Assembly: GCF_000429425.1 (NCBI RefSeq)
Contig: NZ_AUBV01000009.1
Span: 186,001-250,000 of the forward strand
Length of the DNA: 64,000 nucleotides
Direction: 5' to 3'
Source: Algoriphagus mannitolivorans DSM 15301
Lineage (GTDB): Bacteria; Bacteroidota; Bacteroidia; Cytophagales; Cyclobacteriaceae
Positions 53,423 through 62,985 of the stretch are shown piece after piece (within the stretch, counting starts at the first letter, position 1; each line of letters starts with the position of its first letter). Below the pieces are notes generated by a model. It did no database searches, was not told the origin of the DNA, and saw nothing but the letters and a program-made list of their open reading frames with translations. The position numbers and the translations under genes were made by a program.

Positions 53423-54158
53423 TTCTCAATATATACATTCAGAGATGGTGCATAATGTAATTGCACCATCCCTCATTTTACCTTTGGTATTTAAATTAAT
53501 CAGACCCAATTCAGTACTTGATGTAGGGTGTGGCATTGGGACGTGGTTATCAGTTTCTAAGAATTTAGGAGTAAGAAATATTTTAGGAATTGATGGAGAA
53601 TACGTGGATCGAAACCTATTGGATAAGCATTTGGAAGACTCTGAATTCATTGTAAGGGATTTGACTATTCCTTTTGATTTAGAAAAGAAGTTTGATTTGA
53701 TTTTATGTTTGGAAGTAGCCGAACATTTACCAGAAAAATCCTCAGAAAATCTTGTAAGCTCTTTGGTTAATCATTCTGATTTCATTTTATTTTCGGCAGC
53801 TTTACCTGGCCAAGGAGGGCAAAATCATTTGAATGAACAATGGCCTAACTATTGGAGTGAAAAATTTGAGAGTCATGGATACAGTTTTTTGGATGCAATC
53901 AGACCCTTAATTTGGGACAATCCTAGTATTGATTTTTGGTATAAACAGAATATTTTTTTAGTTGCGAAAAGAGAATTTCAAACTGAGTTTATTTCATATA
54001 AGGATCAGTTATCAAGGATACATCCTGGTTTAATTGATTCTAAAAATTTTCAGATCAAAAAACTTGAACAGCGACTTGAAGATTTTTTAAATAGTGAGCA
54101 AAGCTTGAAATTTTATTTAAGCCTTTTGAAAAAAAAGATTTATAAAATTTTATTTTAA
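53406..54158 (+). CDS. Class I SAM-dependent methyltransferase
   Basis: 250 residues. Motif I in SVLDVGCGIGTWLSVSKNLG and an acidic motif II in GIDGEYVDRNLL; later LCLEVAEHLPEKSSENLV and FSAALPGQGGQNHLNEQWPNYW. The last stretch, shared almost word for word with the protein encoded at 62120-62890 (PGQRGSGHVNEQWPEYW), shows that both belong to one family. It has a C-terminal helical tail, perhaps a coiled coil, of about 45 residues. Overlaps wzt by 17 bp and the next gene by one base. A chain-terminating methyltransferase is an attractive idea because Wzt-type export reads capped ends. Confidence 0.82.
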   Translation: MKTQNNSQYIHSEMVHNVIAPSLILPLVFKLIRPNSVLDVGCGIGTWLSVSKNLGVRNILGIDGEYVDRNLLDKHLEDSEFIVRDLTIPFDLEKKFDLILCLEVAEHLPEKSSENLVSSLVNHSDFILFSAALPGQGGQNHLNEQWPNYWSEKFESHGYSFLDAIRPLIWDNPSIDFWYKQNIFLVAKREFQTEFISYKDQLSRIHPGLIDSKNFQIKKLEQRLEDFLNSEQSLKFYLSLLKKKIYKILF

Positions 54159-54955
54159 TGATATCTATTATTGTTCCATGTTTCAATATGGGAGAATATC
54201 TATCAGAGGCGATAGAAAGTGTATTCTCCTCTTTTTCAGAAAAATTTGAAATAATAATTGTAAATGACGGTTCTACTGAGGCAGAAACTATAGCCTTGTT
54301 AAATTCATTCGAAGGCAATTCTAAAATAAAAATTGTTCATCAAGAAAATCAAGGATTAGCGTCTGCAAGAAATGTTGGTGTGGAAAATTCAAAAGGGGAG
54401 TTACTTTTTTTTTTAGATGCAGATAATATTGTTTTGCCAGAATATCCTTTATTGGCGATTAAAGAATTTTTAAATAACCCTAGGTTAGGAGTAGCTTATG
54501 GTAGACCACTATTTTTTGGAGAAGTGGAATCTGTTCCTCGTTTTCAAACTAGGGAATTTAATTTTAATAGTCTATTATCAGGAAATTTTATTGATGCTTG
54601 TGCTTTTATAAGAAAGACTGCTTTTAATTCAGTAGATGGTTTCTCTGTAGATAATCGACTTCAAGGATGGGATGATTGGGATCTTTGGATTAAAGTATAC
54701 TTGGCTAATTGGGATTTTAAATATATAGATAAATACTGTTACAAATATAGAGTAAGAAGTAATTCTATGCTAGGTTCATCTTCTTCAACTAGGAAGAAAG
54801 AAATGTTGCAATTTATTGGGGAAAAGTATGGTTTTATTATTCATGAAAAATATCGTCAGCAATTTCGATTAATTTATAATTTATATAAGAGTCCTTTTCT
54901 CACTTTCCTTAAAGTAATTTATCATAAATATTTTCTGAAAAGAACTATTTATTAA
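54158..54955 (+). CDS. Glycosyltransferase family 2
   Basis: GT2 with SIIVPCFNMGEYLSEAI, IIIVNDGSTEAETIAL, ARNVGVENSKGELLFFLDAD (DxD in LDADN) near residue 89, and the catalytic-acid region LQGWDDWDLWIKVYL. 265 residues, cytoplasmic. ATG overlaps the previous stop by one base. Specificity unknown. Confidence 0.87.
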   Translation: MISIIVPCFNMGEYLSEAIESVFSSFSEKFEIIIVNDGSTEAETIALLNSFEGNSKIKIVHQENQGLASARNVGVENSKGELLFFLDADNIVLPEYPLLAIKEFLNNPRLGVAYGRPLFFGEVESVPRFQTREFNFNSLLSGNFIDACAFIRKTAFNSVDGFSVDNRLQGWDDWDLWIKVYLANWDFKYIDKYCYKYRVRSNSMLGSSSSTRKKEMLQFIGEKYGFIIHEKYRQQFRLIYNLYKSPFLTFLKVIYHKYFLKRTIY

Positions 54956-55001
54956 GGTTAAATGGTATTTCAAGTGTTTATTTTAATTTATTTTTTATAG
55001 T

Positions 55002-55994
55002 TTGGTCTTCCGTTATTCGTATTGTTATAAAAGGTCTTTACCTATCAATTATCTTGAGTCTGATTCCTTTAGATTTAATAAGATTAAATTTTGTAATGTT
55101 GAGAAGGCTGAAATTATAGTTAAATCCAATGTTAAAGCAATCCAATACTTCCTTTTAAATGGGGAGAAAATTTTAGAGGAATTTTGTTTGCCATATTCCA
55201 GATTTGGAACTATTAAAAGCTGGAGGAAAAAATTGAAAATTCTTTTTCTGCCTAGAAAGACTATTGAAAGAGCAGTTTGGATTACAGATACTTGGTCTAG
55301 AAATTATTTTCATTGGGTAGTAGAATGTATTCCTCGAGTTTTGGAGTTACGGAATCGTGGGATATTATCTCCGTTGCTAATTCCTGAAATTATTTACTCA
55401 GTTCCGTTTATTAAGGCAAGCTTAGATGAGTTGGGCATTGAGATTATCTCTTTTAATTTCCAAGAATATGTTTTGATAAAAGAGCTTTACCTTATTACTT
55501 ATGATACTCCTTGTGCTTTTGATCTTGATTATATGTGGAATTTGAGACGAGAATTTTTAAATGTTGAAGATCAAAATGAAAGACCTACTTTTCGGAAAAT
55601 ATATATTTCAAGGGCAAAGGCCACCAAACGAAAAATTGAGAATGAGTATGAATTGATTCCTATTTTGGAAAGATATGGTTTCGAGGTCTTTAGAACAGAA
55701 GACCTTTCCTTTAAAGAACAAAGAAGATTATTTCAAGAAACCAAGGTGTTATTTTCTATCCATGGAGCTGGTCTTACAAATATGGTATTTATGCCGGCAA
55801 AAAGTAAGATAGTGGAATTACATCCAGATACTGAAAGATATAATTCTTGTTTTTTCCATTTGTCTTCTGCTTTGGATATAGATTATTTATACAGTTTTGA
55901 AAAAGCAGACCACCCTAATCCCCAGGAGGCAAACATAACTGTCAATTTGAATAAAATAGAAAATTTGTTAATAACATTGAAAAACGATGGTTAA
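55002..55994 (+). CDS. Glycosyltransferase family 61
   Basis: 330 residues with GT61/DUF563 signature elements: SRNYFHWVVECIPRVLEL, KIYISRAKATKRKIENEYEL, ILERYGFEVFRTEDLSFKEQ and SIHGAGLTNMVFMPAKSK. The HGAGLTN block is the family's best landmark. TTG start at 55002; 46 bp separate it from the preceding gene, the largest gap in this stretch. Overlaps the FkbM gene downstream by 8 bp. Cytoplasmic; donor unknown. Confidence 0.85.
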   Translation: MVFRYSYCYKRSLPINYLESDSFRFNKIKFCNVEKAEIIVKSNVKAIQYFLLNGEKILEEFCLPYSRFGTIKSWRKKLKILFLPRKTIERAVWITDTWSRNYFHWVVECIPRVLELRNRGILSPLLIPEIIYSVPFIKASLDELGIEIISFNFQEYVLIKELYLITYDTPCAFDLDYMWNLRREFLNVEDQNERPTFRKIYISRAKATKRKIENEYELIPILERYGFEVFRTEDLSFKEQRRLFQETKVLFSIHGAGLTNMVFMPAKSKIVELHPDTERYNSCFFHLSSALDIDYLYSFEKADHPNPQEANITVNLNKIENLLITLKNDG

Positions 55995-56661
55995 TCGACT
56001 AAAATCCTATTTTTATCAACGATTTAAAACTTCTTTTTCCAAATCAGGGGAAGATATTCAGTTGTGGCAGCTTTTAAAAAAAGACAAAGGAACTTATATT
56101 GACATTGGTGGGCATCATCCCATTTTTGGAAATAATTCTTTCTTTTTTTATATCCGGAATTGGAGAGGAATTGTGGTTGAACCTAATCCTGTCTTTAAAA
56201 AAATGTATTGGAAATATAGGCCCAAAGATATTTTGATTTCGGATGGGATTGCTGATTTTGATGGAGAACTTGACTATTTTGAATTTGAATCTAGTGTCTT
56301 TAATTCTTTTTCTAAAGAGCATTTGGGAAAAATTGATCTTCTCTCTTCTGTACGAAATGTAAAAAGTGTTCCAGTGAAGAAACTTTCCACAGTTGTCATG
56401 GAAAATGGATTTAATAATCTAACAATTGATTTTTTGAGTATTGATGTAGAAGGTTTGGAGATGGAAGTTCTTAGAGGAAATAATTGGCATTCATGCCGTC
56501 CAAGATATATCCTACTCGAATCTCACCAAAACCTGAAAGACGATTTAAAATCAGAGATTTCATCCTACCTTGATGAAAAAGATTATTCACTAATTGGCAA
56601 ATCAATGCTATCAAATAATATTGGTACTCTTTGGTATAAATCAAATGAAAATGTTATTTGA
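55987..56661 (+). CDS. FkbM family methyltransferase
   Basis: 224 residues. GEDIQLWQLLKKDKGTYIDIG with the SAM loop, GIVVEPNPVFKKMYW, and LSIDVEGLEMEVLRGNNW (FkbM hallmark D-V-E-G-x-E). The N-terminus FYQRFKTSFSKSGEDIQ resembles FkbM proteins of other O-antigen clusters. It overlaps the GT61 gene and is 15 bp before the next gene. Confidence 0.85.
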   Translation: MVNRLKSYFYQRFKTSFSKSGEDIQLWQLLKKDKGTYIDIGGHHPIFGNNSFFFYIRNWRGIVVEPNPVFKKMYWKYRPKDILISDGIADFDGELDYFEFESSVFNSFSKEHLGKIDLLSSVRNVKSVPVKKLSTVVMENGFNNLTIDFLSIDVEGLEMEVLRGNNWHSCRPRYILLESHQNLKDDLKSEISSYLDEKDYSLIGKSMLSNNIGTLWYKSNENVI

Positions 56662-56676
56662 TTTTATAATTCGAAA

Positions 56677-57645
56677 ATGAATTCAATTTATTTCACTCTT
56701 TGCTCCAATAACTATCTAGCCCAAGCCAAGACACTTGGAGATTCTATTATTGATCTTAATCCAAAGGCTAAGTTTATTATAGGTTTAGTAGATTACCTTG
56801 ATTCATCTATTGATTACAGTTTTTTTGAGGGCTTTGAAATAATTCCATTTGATCAATTGGGTTATTCAGAGTTTGATGAAATGATTGCTCGTTATAATGT
56901 AATTGAGTTCAATACCTCGGTGAAACCATTTTATATAGAATTTATTTGGAAGAAGTATGGTGCAAACAATTTGATTTTTTATTTGGATCCCGATATAGTT
57001 TTATATCGAAATTTGGATCATGTGATAGAAGCACTTAAGTCCCATAGTGTTGTTTTGACTCCAATGTTTTGTAAAGCACCTGAAAAAACATCCTTTGATG
57101 AACTTGTAGCACTTCGCCATGGTATGTTTAATTTGGGCTTTATCGCTCTTCGATTTACTGAAGAAAGTTTTCGTCTTGTGACATGGTGGAAGGAAAGATT
57201 AAAAACACATTGTCTTATTGATAAAGCTAGAGGGATTTTCGTTGATCAAAAGTGGATGGATTTAGCGCCTTTGCTTTTTGATGAAGTTTTCATTTTAAAG
57301 CATAGAGGTTATAATATGGCTTGGTGGAATTTTTCCGAACGTAGGCTAATAGAATTAGGAGAAGGCTATGCTGTGAACCAAGAAGACCAATTACTATTTT
57401 TTTTTCATTTTAGTGGCTTTAGAATTGGAAGTGCATTTATTACAGGTAGATCTGACAACTCTCAATTTTCATATAATTCAAGACCAGAATTAGAAAAATT
57501 GGGTAAGGAGTATGAATATCGTTTACTTATTAATAGGTATGATTTTTTCTCTAAAATTGAACCAAAGATCAAATTTTTTGAACAGAAAATTGGATTTAAT
57601 ACTAAGTTAAAACAGAAATTAAAAAGACTTTTATCCCCTTTTTGA
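56677..57645 (+). CDS. Putative glycosyltransferase with DxD (GT8-like)
   Basis: 322 residues. YFTLCSNNYLAQAKTLGDS and NNLIFYLDPDIVLYRNLD (DxD near residue 104) resemble the nucleotide-sugar site of GT8-like enzymes; later FVDQKWMDLAPLLF and FHFSGFR follow the 'DQ..L' and 'HF.G' pattern of that class. No standard family name is assigned with confidence. Ends immediately before the GTG of the next gene. Confidence 0.7.
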   Translation: MNSIYFTLCSNNYLAQAKTLGDSIIDLNPKAKFIIGLVDYLDSSIDYSFFEGFEIIPFDQLGYSEFDEMIARYNVIEFNTSVKPFYIEFIWKKYGANNLIFYLDPDIVLYRNLDHVIEALKSHSVVLTPMFCKAPEKTSFDELVALRHGMFNLGFIALRFTEESFRLVTWWKERLKTHCLIDKARGIFVDQKWMDLAPLLFDEVFILKHRGYNMAWWNFSERRLIELGEGYAVNQEDQLLFFFHFSGFRIGSAFITGRSDNSQFSYNSRPELEKLGKEYEYRLLINRYDFFSKIEPKIKFFEQKIGFNTKLKQKLKRLLSPF

Positions 57646-58461
57646 GTGGAGTCATTAGTTTCCATTATTATTCCAACTTTTAATAGGGCTCATACTCTTG
57701 CAAGAGCTATTGAAAGTGTAAGAGATCAATCTTATTCGAATTGGGAATGTTTGGTTATAGATGATTTCAGTACAGACAATTCTATTGAATTAGTTCATGA
57801 CTTTTCTCGATTAGATAACCGAGTTTTCATTTTTAAAAATATTTCGAAAGGTGCCAATCCTGCTCGAAACCTTGGTTTAAAAAAGGCGAAAGGTCAATAT
57901 GTAATTTTTTTAGACTCCGATGATGCATTGGAACCAAAGATGATTGAAGAAAGTTTAAAGCAACTTAAGTTTAGCAGGGAGCCAGATCTTGCTATTTCTC
58001 ACACCAAAATATATATTGGCGATAAGTTTATCCATGTTGCTGATAAAGTGAACTCTGTTGATTTGTTTTTAGATTTTCTTAAAAAAAAGGTGAAATGGCC
58101 AATAAATTCTGTTTTAATCCGAAGGGAATTTTTAGAGATGAATAATATTTTTTTCCATGAAAAATTGCTTAATGGGCAGGACTATTGCTTTTTTCTTTCC
58201 ATCCTAGCTGGAAATCCCAAAATAGTCTATACGAATTTACCTTTAGCTATAAATTATCATTTAACTCATGAACCCGAAGGAGTGAAAATTTCTGCTGGAG
58301 ATTCTTTGAAATTTAAATTGAGTCGCCTTAAATCGAGGAATTTGGCATTTTTTATTGCTCTTAAAAATTTGCCCACAAAGAAAATGGCTAATTTTTTTCC
58401 TTATTTTTTAAAATACCAAATAGGTCTTATATCGGATATAATAATTACTAGATTTAATTGA
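57646..58461 (+). CDS. Glycosyltransferase family 2
   Basis: 271 residues. LVSIIIPTFNRAHTLARAI, CLVIDDFSTDNSIELV, ANPARNLGLKKAKGQY and FLDSDDALEPKM (DxD) are clear. C-terminal third is basic with hydrophobic patches, as in membrane-associated GT2 enzymes. GTG start, directly after the previous stop (TGAGTG). Overlaps the next by 4 bp. Confidence 0.87.
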   Translation: MESLVSIIIPTFNRAHTLARAIESVRDQSYSNWECLVIDDFSTDNSIELVHDFSRLDNRVFIFKNISKGANPARNLGLKKAKGQYVIFLDSDDALEPKMIEESLKQLKFSREPDLAISHTKIYIGDKFIHVADKVNSVDLFLDFLKKKVKWPINSVLIRREFLEMNNIFFHEKLLNGQDYCFFLSILAGNPKIVYTNLPLAINYHLTHEPEGVKISAGDSLKFKLSRLKSRNLAFFIALKNLPTKKMANFFPYFLKYQIGLISDIIITRFN

Positions 58462-59429
58462 CTGGGATAAGTATTGTCATATGCACATTCAATGGGCAAG
58501 AAAGATTGAATGAGACATTAAATCATATTTTAAAAATAAAATTTAAAGGAGAATGGGAGCTCCTAATTATTGACAATGCAAGCAATGATAAAACAGGTAT
58601 AATAATCCAAGATTTTTTTATTTCTAATCCTCAAATCCAAGGAAAGGGGCTATTTGAAGAAAAACCTGGTCTTTCAAAAGCAAGAAGAAAGGGATGGCGA
58701 AATGCCAAATATGATATAGTATTATTTTGCGATGACGATAATTGGCTCAATCCTGACTATTTAGAAATTGGTCTAAATATTTTCAAGTTAAACTTAAATG
58801 TTGGTGTTCTTGGTGGTTGTGGAGAAGCAGTCAGTAATATTCCATTTCCTAATTGGTTTTCAGAATTTTCTCACAGTTATGCAGTTGGAAGTAATGGTAA
58901 ATCTAGTGGAAGATTAGAAAGGGGGGCAGCACATTATGGGGCTGGTTGTTTTTTTTTGAAAGATGCTTTGAATCAAATAGATAATTTGGAATTCGATATT
59001 GTTTTATCTGACCGAAAAGGTAAGGAGTTAGAAAGTGGGGGAGATGTAGAATTATGCTTTTTAGTTCAATTACTCGGTTATGAAATTTGGTTTGAAGAGA
59101 ATTTAAGATTTAAGCATTTTATACCCTCAAATAGATTGGAATGGGCTTATTATTTAAAACTTAAAAAGGGAATTTCCACTTCTTTTCCACTTTTATTTTC
59201 ATATAAGGCAATATTCAATAAAAAATCGAAAAGCCAATTAAGGGAATTACTTCTGAGAAGTTTGTGGTATTCTTTAAAAGGGTTTATTCTATGCCAATTT
59301 TTAAAACTATTAAGTCCTTCAAAAAGGAATGAAGTTCAACTTGTTGTAAATGCCCAAAAATTGAGTTCGTTCTTTCGAAATTACTCTAGAACCATATCTC
59401 ATTTTGAATTCCTATGCAATAAATTTTAA
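58458..59429 (+). CDS. Glycosyltransferase family 2
   Basis: 323 residues. GISIVICTFNGQERLNETL, LLIIDNASNDKTG, EKPGLSKARRKGWRNA and VLFCDDDNWLNPDYL (DDD metal site near residue 95), then GAGCFFLKDAL. The DDDNW/GAGCFFLK pattern recalls sugar transferases acting late on chains. TTG start inside the previous stop; only 6 bp to the next gene. Confidence 0.85.
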   Translation: MTGISIVICTFNGQERLNETLNHILKIKFKGEWELLIIDNASNDKTGIIIQDFFISNPQIQGKGLFEEKPGLSKARRKGWRNAKYDIVLFCDDDNWLNPDYLEIGLNIFKLNLNVGVLGGCGEAVSNIPFPNWFSEFSHSYAVGSNGKSSGRLERGAAHYGAGCFFLKDALNQIDNLEFDIVLSDRKGKELESGGDVELCFLVQLLGYEIWFEENLRFKHFIPSNRLEWAYYLKLKKGISTSFPLLFSYKAIFNKKSKSQLRELLLRSLWYSLKGFILCQFLKLLSPSKRNEVQLVVNAQKLSSFFRNYSRTISHFEFLCNKF

Positions 59430-59435
59430 CTGTCT

Positions 59436-60338
59436 TTGATTACACATTTTGTCTCAATTGTTATTCCTTATTACAAGAATTCGAGTACTATACTTCGAAC
59501 AATTGAATCTATTTTTAATCAAACTGAGAATGATTGGGAATTAATTGTTGTAGATGATGGTAGTGAAGATAACCTTTCAGAATTGCTAGAAAAATTCAAT
59601 TCTAATGAATTTTCTTTGATTAAAAAAACCAATTCAGGTCCAAGTGACTCTAGGAATATGGGAGCTAAAGTTGCAAACGGAAAATATTTGGCTTTTTTGG
59701 ATAGTGATGACTGGTTGGCTCCAAACTGGCTTGAGAGTTTTAAATCAACATTTAATGCCAATCCATTTGATATCTGCTTTTGTTACGGAGCATTAATCGA
59801 TGAAGCCACAGGAAAAAGGGAAGACTGGAAGAAATTCAATAGACTAAAATCACATGGAATAGAATTTAAATTCAATAATTTGGTTGGCACATTCTTAGTA
59901 AAAAAAGAACATTTTGAACTTTCTGGTGGATTTGATAATAAATTAAGGTATTCAGAAAATTTAGATTTACTTATAAGATTGATTCATTTAAGCCTTCCAA
60001 AACAAAGAGGTTATATTGAACAGGTTCTTGTGTTTTTTGGAAATACTTTGGATTCTAGAAAAAGAAATAACAAATATGCTAGATCCTTAATGCTAAAGGA
60101 TCTTGGATATTTTCAAATGAAACATAAACAATTTATGAGTGAAAACCCCATTTTTTTGAAAGGTATTATTCGTCGACAACTAGTTAGCGCAACGGTTTGC
60201 TGGAGTTGGAAAATTTACTTGGAAAAGGTTATTGAATTATATTCACTATCTTTAAAAGATGGCATAAAATTTACAATCTTATTTTTTTTGCTACCATTAA
60301 ATAGGGCTCGGTTATTATTATTGGGTTTTCGAAAATAG
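59436..60338 (+). CDS. Glycosyltransferase family 2
   Basis: 300 residues. FVSIVIPYYKNSSTILRTI, LIVVDDGSEDNLSELLE, DSRNMGAKVANGKYL and FLDSDDWLAPNWL (DxD). The C-terminal RNNKYARSLMLKDLGYF and a final hydrophobic stretch (IKFTILFFLLPLNRARLLLL) suggest membrane contact. TTG start; a plain member of the gene row. Confidence 0.87.
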   Translation: MITHFVSIVIPYYKNSSTILRTIESIFNQTENDWELIVVDDGSEDNLSELLEKFNSNEFSLIKKTNSGPSDSRNMGAKVANGKYLAFLDSDDWLAPNWLESFKSTFNANPFDICFCYGALIDEATGKREDWKKFNRLKSHGIEFKFNNLVGTFLVKKEHFELSGGFDNKLRYSENLDLLIRLIHLSLPKQRGYIEQVLVFFGNTLDSRKRNNKYARSLMLKDLGYFQMKHKQFMSENPIFLKGIIRRQLVSATVCWSWKIYLEKVIELYSLSLKDGIKFTILFFLLPLNRARLLLLGFRK

Positions 60339-60349
60339 GACTTTAGATT

Positions 60350-61243
60350 ATGTCAGTAAAATTTGGAGGTTTTATAATTACATATAATCGGCCTGAACTT
60401 ATATGTGAAACCATATTAGCAGTTCTTTCCCAATCAATCTCTCCAGATCTTCTATGGATTATTGATAATTCTGAAGGATTGGAAACCATGAAAGCTATTT
60501 CTTTGCTAGGTGATATACGAATAAAGTATTATAGAATGGGATTTAATGCCGGGCCCGCTGGAGCAGCTGCCAAAGGATTGGAACTTTGCGGGAAAGATGA
60601 TTTAGATTGGATTTATTGGGGAGATGATAATGATCCTCCCTTTCTATACGATTGTTTTGAGCGGTTGTTGGCTATAAGAGATGTTAACCCATTTTGTGGA
60701 GTTTTGGGGGCTGTTGGGCAGTTCTTTGATCGTAAAAAAGGTGTAGTTAAGCGAGTTCAAACCCGGCTTTTAGAAAAGAAAGATTGGATAGAGGTGGACT
60801 ATGTGGCCGGAGGAATGTGTATGTTGGTAAACGGCCAAGTTGCAAGGGCTGGGATTTTACCTGATCCAAATTTGTTTTTTGGGTTTGAGGAACTTGATTT
60901 TTGCCTCAAGGTTTCTAGGAAGGGTTATGCATTGATAGTAGATACTTCACTTTTTATAGAGGCAAGAAAACAATGGGGAAGACTGGATTTTGAAAGACCA
61001 ACCTATCGTAAAAAGAAGAACCTTTCGAGGGAATATTATAGTCTTAGGAATTTATTGATGATTTCAGACAGTCTTACTTTAAAAACTATGCGAAATCAAT
61101 TAATCAAAAAATGGAGCTTAAAAATGTTCTATGGATTTCGATACGGCCTAGGATATGGGGTGAAGAATTTTCAAATGATAGGATTAGCTTTTGTACACTA
61201 TTTCCAAGGAGTTAAAGGGAAAACAATTCCATTAAATGGATAA
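60350..61243 (+). CDS. Glycosyltransferase family 2 (GlfT/WbbL-like)
   Basis: 297 residues. GGFIITYNRPELICETILA, LLWIIDNSEGLETMKA, MGFNAGPAGAAAKGLEL and IYWGDDNDPPFLYDCFERL. The Asn-x-Gly-x-x-Gly region and DDxDP resemble the galactofuranosyl/rhamnosyl GT2 group (GlfT2, WbbL). FFGFEELDFCLKVSRKGY provides the expected acidic 'E.DFCLR' segment. 8-bp overlap with the following gene. Confidence 0.85.
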   Translation: MSVKFGGFIITYNRPELICETILAVLSQSISPDLLWIIDNSEGLETMKAISLLGDIRIKYYRMGFNAGPAGAAAKGLELCGKDDLDWIYWGDDNDPPFLYDCFERLLAIRDVNPFCGVLGAVGQFFDRKKGVVKRVQTRLLEKKDWIEVDYVAGGMCMLVNGQVARAGILPDPNLFFGFEELDFCLKVSRKGYALIVDTSLFIEARKQWGRLDFERPTYRKKKNLSREYYSLRNLLMISDSLTLKTMRNQLIKKWSLKMFYGFRYGLGYGVKNFQMIGLAFVHYFQGVKGKTIPLNG

Positions 61244-62123
61244 TAGTTTAAAATCCCTTGAAAAGCTCATGGCTATTATTGTGACCTACAATAGATATCC
61301 AGAGCTAACCAAAACTATTTTTGCTCTGGAGTCAGAAGGAATTGAAAAGAGTTCAATCATAGTGGTAGATAATACCCAAGAAGTTTCAAGGGAAAGTATA
61401 GAAGACTTTTCTGAATGTATATGGATTTATCCATCAGAAAATATAGCCTCCGCAGGGGGCTTTTCTACGGGTATGGAGAAAGCTCTTTCATTAAATGCAA
61501 GCTGGGTTTTGCTTTTTAATGATGATTCTAGGCCAATGGAAGGTGCAATTGACTCACTTATAAACGGATTGAAAAAATTAGCCGACCAAAAAGTGGGACT
61601 TTTGAAAATAGGAAATTTAACTTCCCAAGGAAAAGGAATACTATTAGATTGGAGAGGAGTAAGGAAACCTAGATATGTTGATCCTTCTGATGATCCAATT
61701 AAAACTGATTTGGTGACATTTGATGGCTGCCTAATATCCACCTCACTTATAAAGGAATTAGGTCCTTGCGATCCTATGTATTTCATGGGTACTTATGAAT
61801 TTGATTATTGCCTAAAAGCATCAGAAAGTGGATTTGGAATTTATACAATTCCAAATGGTTTGATAGAAGATGGGAAATTAGGTTCCTCAAATGGTACTCC
61901 ACCTTGGCGTCAATATTACAATACAAGGAATCATCTTTGGCTTGGACTAAATAGAAAGGATTGGTCAATTATCCGCGCATGGATGGTGAGAGAACTCAAG
62001 TTTTCCTATGCGATCTTGAGATGGGAAGACCAAAAGTTGCTTAGACTTCGATACAAATTATTGGCGGCTTTCCATGCATTGATTGGAAGACGAGGCAAAG
62101 TGCTAGGACCCAAGAATGTTTAG
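61236..62123 (+). CDS. Glycosyltransferase family 2 (GlfT/WbbL-like)
   Basis: 295 residues, related to its upstream neighbour: MAIIVTYNRYPELTKTIFAL, IIVVDNTQEVS, NIASAGGFSTGMEKALSL, LLFNDDSRPMEG and FMGTYEFDYCLKASESGFG. The ASAGGF element and a C-terminal YYNTRNHLWLGLNRK match the GlfT2/WbbL type. Last plus-strand gene of the run; its 3' end overlaps by 4 bp the convergent methyltransferase. Confidence 0.86.
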   Translation: MDNSLKSLEKLMAIIVTYNRYPELTKTIFALESEGIEKSSIIVVDNTQEVSRESIEDFSECIWIYPSENIASAGGFSTGMEKALSLNASWVLLFNDDSRPMEGAIDSLINGLKKLADQKVGLLKIGNLTSQGKGILLDWRGVRKPRYVDPSDDPIKTDLVTFDGCLISTSLIKELGPCDPMYFMGTYEFDYCLKASESGFGIYTIPNGLIEDGKLGSSNGTPPWRQYYNTRNHLWLGLNRKDWSIIRAWMVRELKFSYAILRWEDQKLLRLRYKLLAAFHALIGRRGKVLGPKNV

Positions 62124-62890
62124 GATCTTAACAACTTCTTTGCAGTAGATTTAATTGAATTGAAAAACACCTTTGGGATACTTGTAATAAGGTCGGAAAG
62201 TCGAGAATATTTTGGATGTGAGATTTCTATCTGCCGTTTAAATGTGGAAGGATGCACAATAGACCAATTTTTTTTATCGGTTGCAACAAGACTATTTAGC
62301 TCAGGGAGATCTTTTAATTTGTCTTTATGGCAAAACAAAATGATATTTTGCTTGTACCAGGTTTTGATTTTCTCATTATCCCAAATTCTAGGTCGAATAA
62401 GGTCAATTGGAATAAAGTCATGGCATTTGAATTTGCTGATCCAATATTCTGGCCATTGTTCATTGACATGTCCGGAACCTCTTTGACCTGGAATAGCAGC
62501 AGAGAATAAAATCACCTGAGATGAATTCACCAAGTTTTCAATAAAAATGTCAGCATATTTTTCTTCAATATGTTCTGCCACTTCTAATGAAATCCCCAAA
62601 TCAAATGTATCGGGAAGGTTGATTTTCGATTGAAGGTTAGCATACATAAAATCATTGGGATCAATTACCAAGTGTTCTTTATTAAGCCATTCTCCTTCCA
62701 ATCCCAAAACTTTATGGACGCCTTTTTCTTGTCCTACTTTAAGCCAGGTACCCACACCACAACCAAAATCTACCATAGAGAAAGGATGGTAATAACTAAA
62801 CAAAACATCTAATACCATTTTTGCCGAATATTCTGTTTCTCTATTTCTATATGTATAAAAATTTCTACGGTAGATTTTTTTCCCTTCCAT
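62120..62890 (-). CDS. Class I SAM-dependent methyltransferase
   Basis: 256 residues. MVDFGCGVGTWLKVGQEKGV, GLEGEWLNKEHL, SLEVAEHIEEKYADIFIENL and FSAAIPGQRGSGHVNEQWPEYW. Clearly the same family as the protein at 53406-54158, though only moderately alike elsewhere. It faces the opposite way from the whole run and starts 95 bp from the divergent GT4 gene. Target unknown. Confidence 0.82.
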   Translation of the reverse strand: MEGKKIYRRNFYTYRNRETEYSAKMVLDVLFSYYHPFSMVDFGCGVGTWLKVGQEKGVHKVLGLEGEWLNKEHLVIDPNDFMYANLQSKINLPDTFDLGISLEVAEHIEEKYADIFIENLVNSSQVILFSAAIPGQRGSGHVNEQWPEYWISKFKCHDFIPIDLIRPRIWDNEKIKTWYKQNIILFCHKDKLKDLPELNSLVATDKKNWSIVHPSTFKRQIEISHPKYSRLSDLITSIPKVFFNSIKSTAKKLLRS

Positions 62891-62985
62891 TTGAATTGCC
62901 TCTTAAATCTTCTTTCCAATAATACTAAAAATGAACATATAGATGCGCTACCTTGAATGAAAGAGCATTTTTTCCTTAGAATTAT

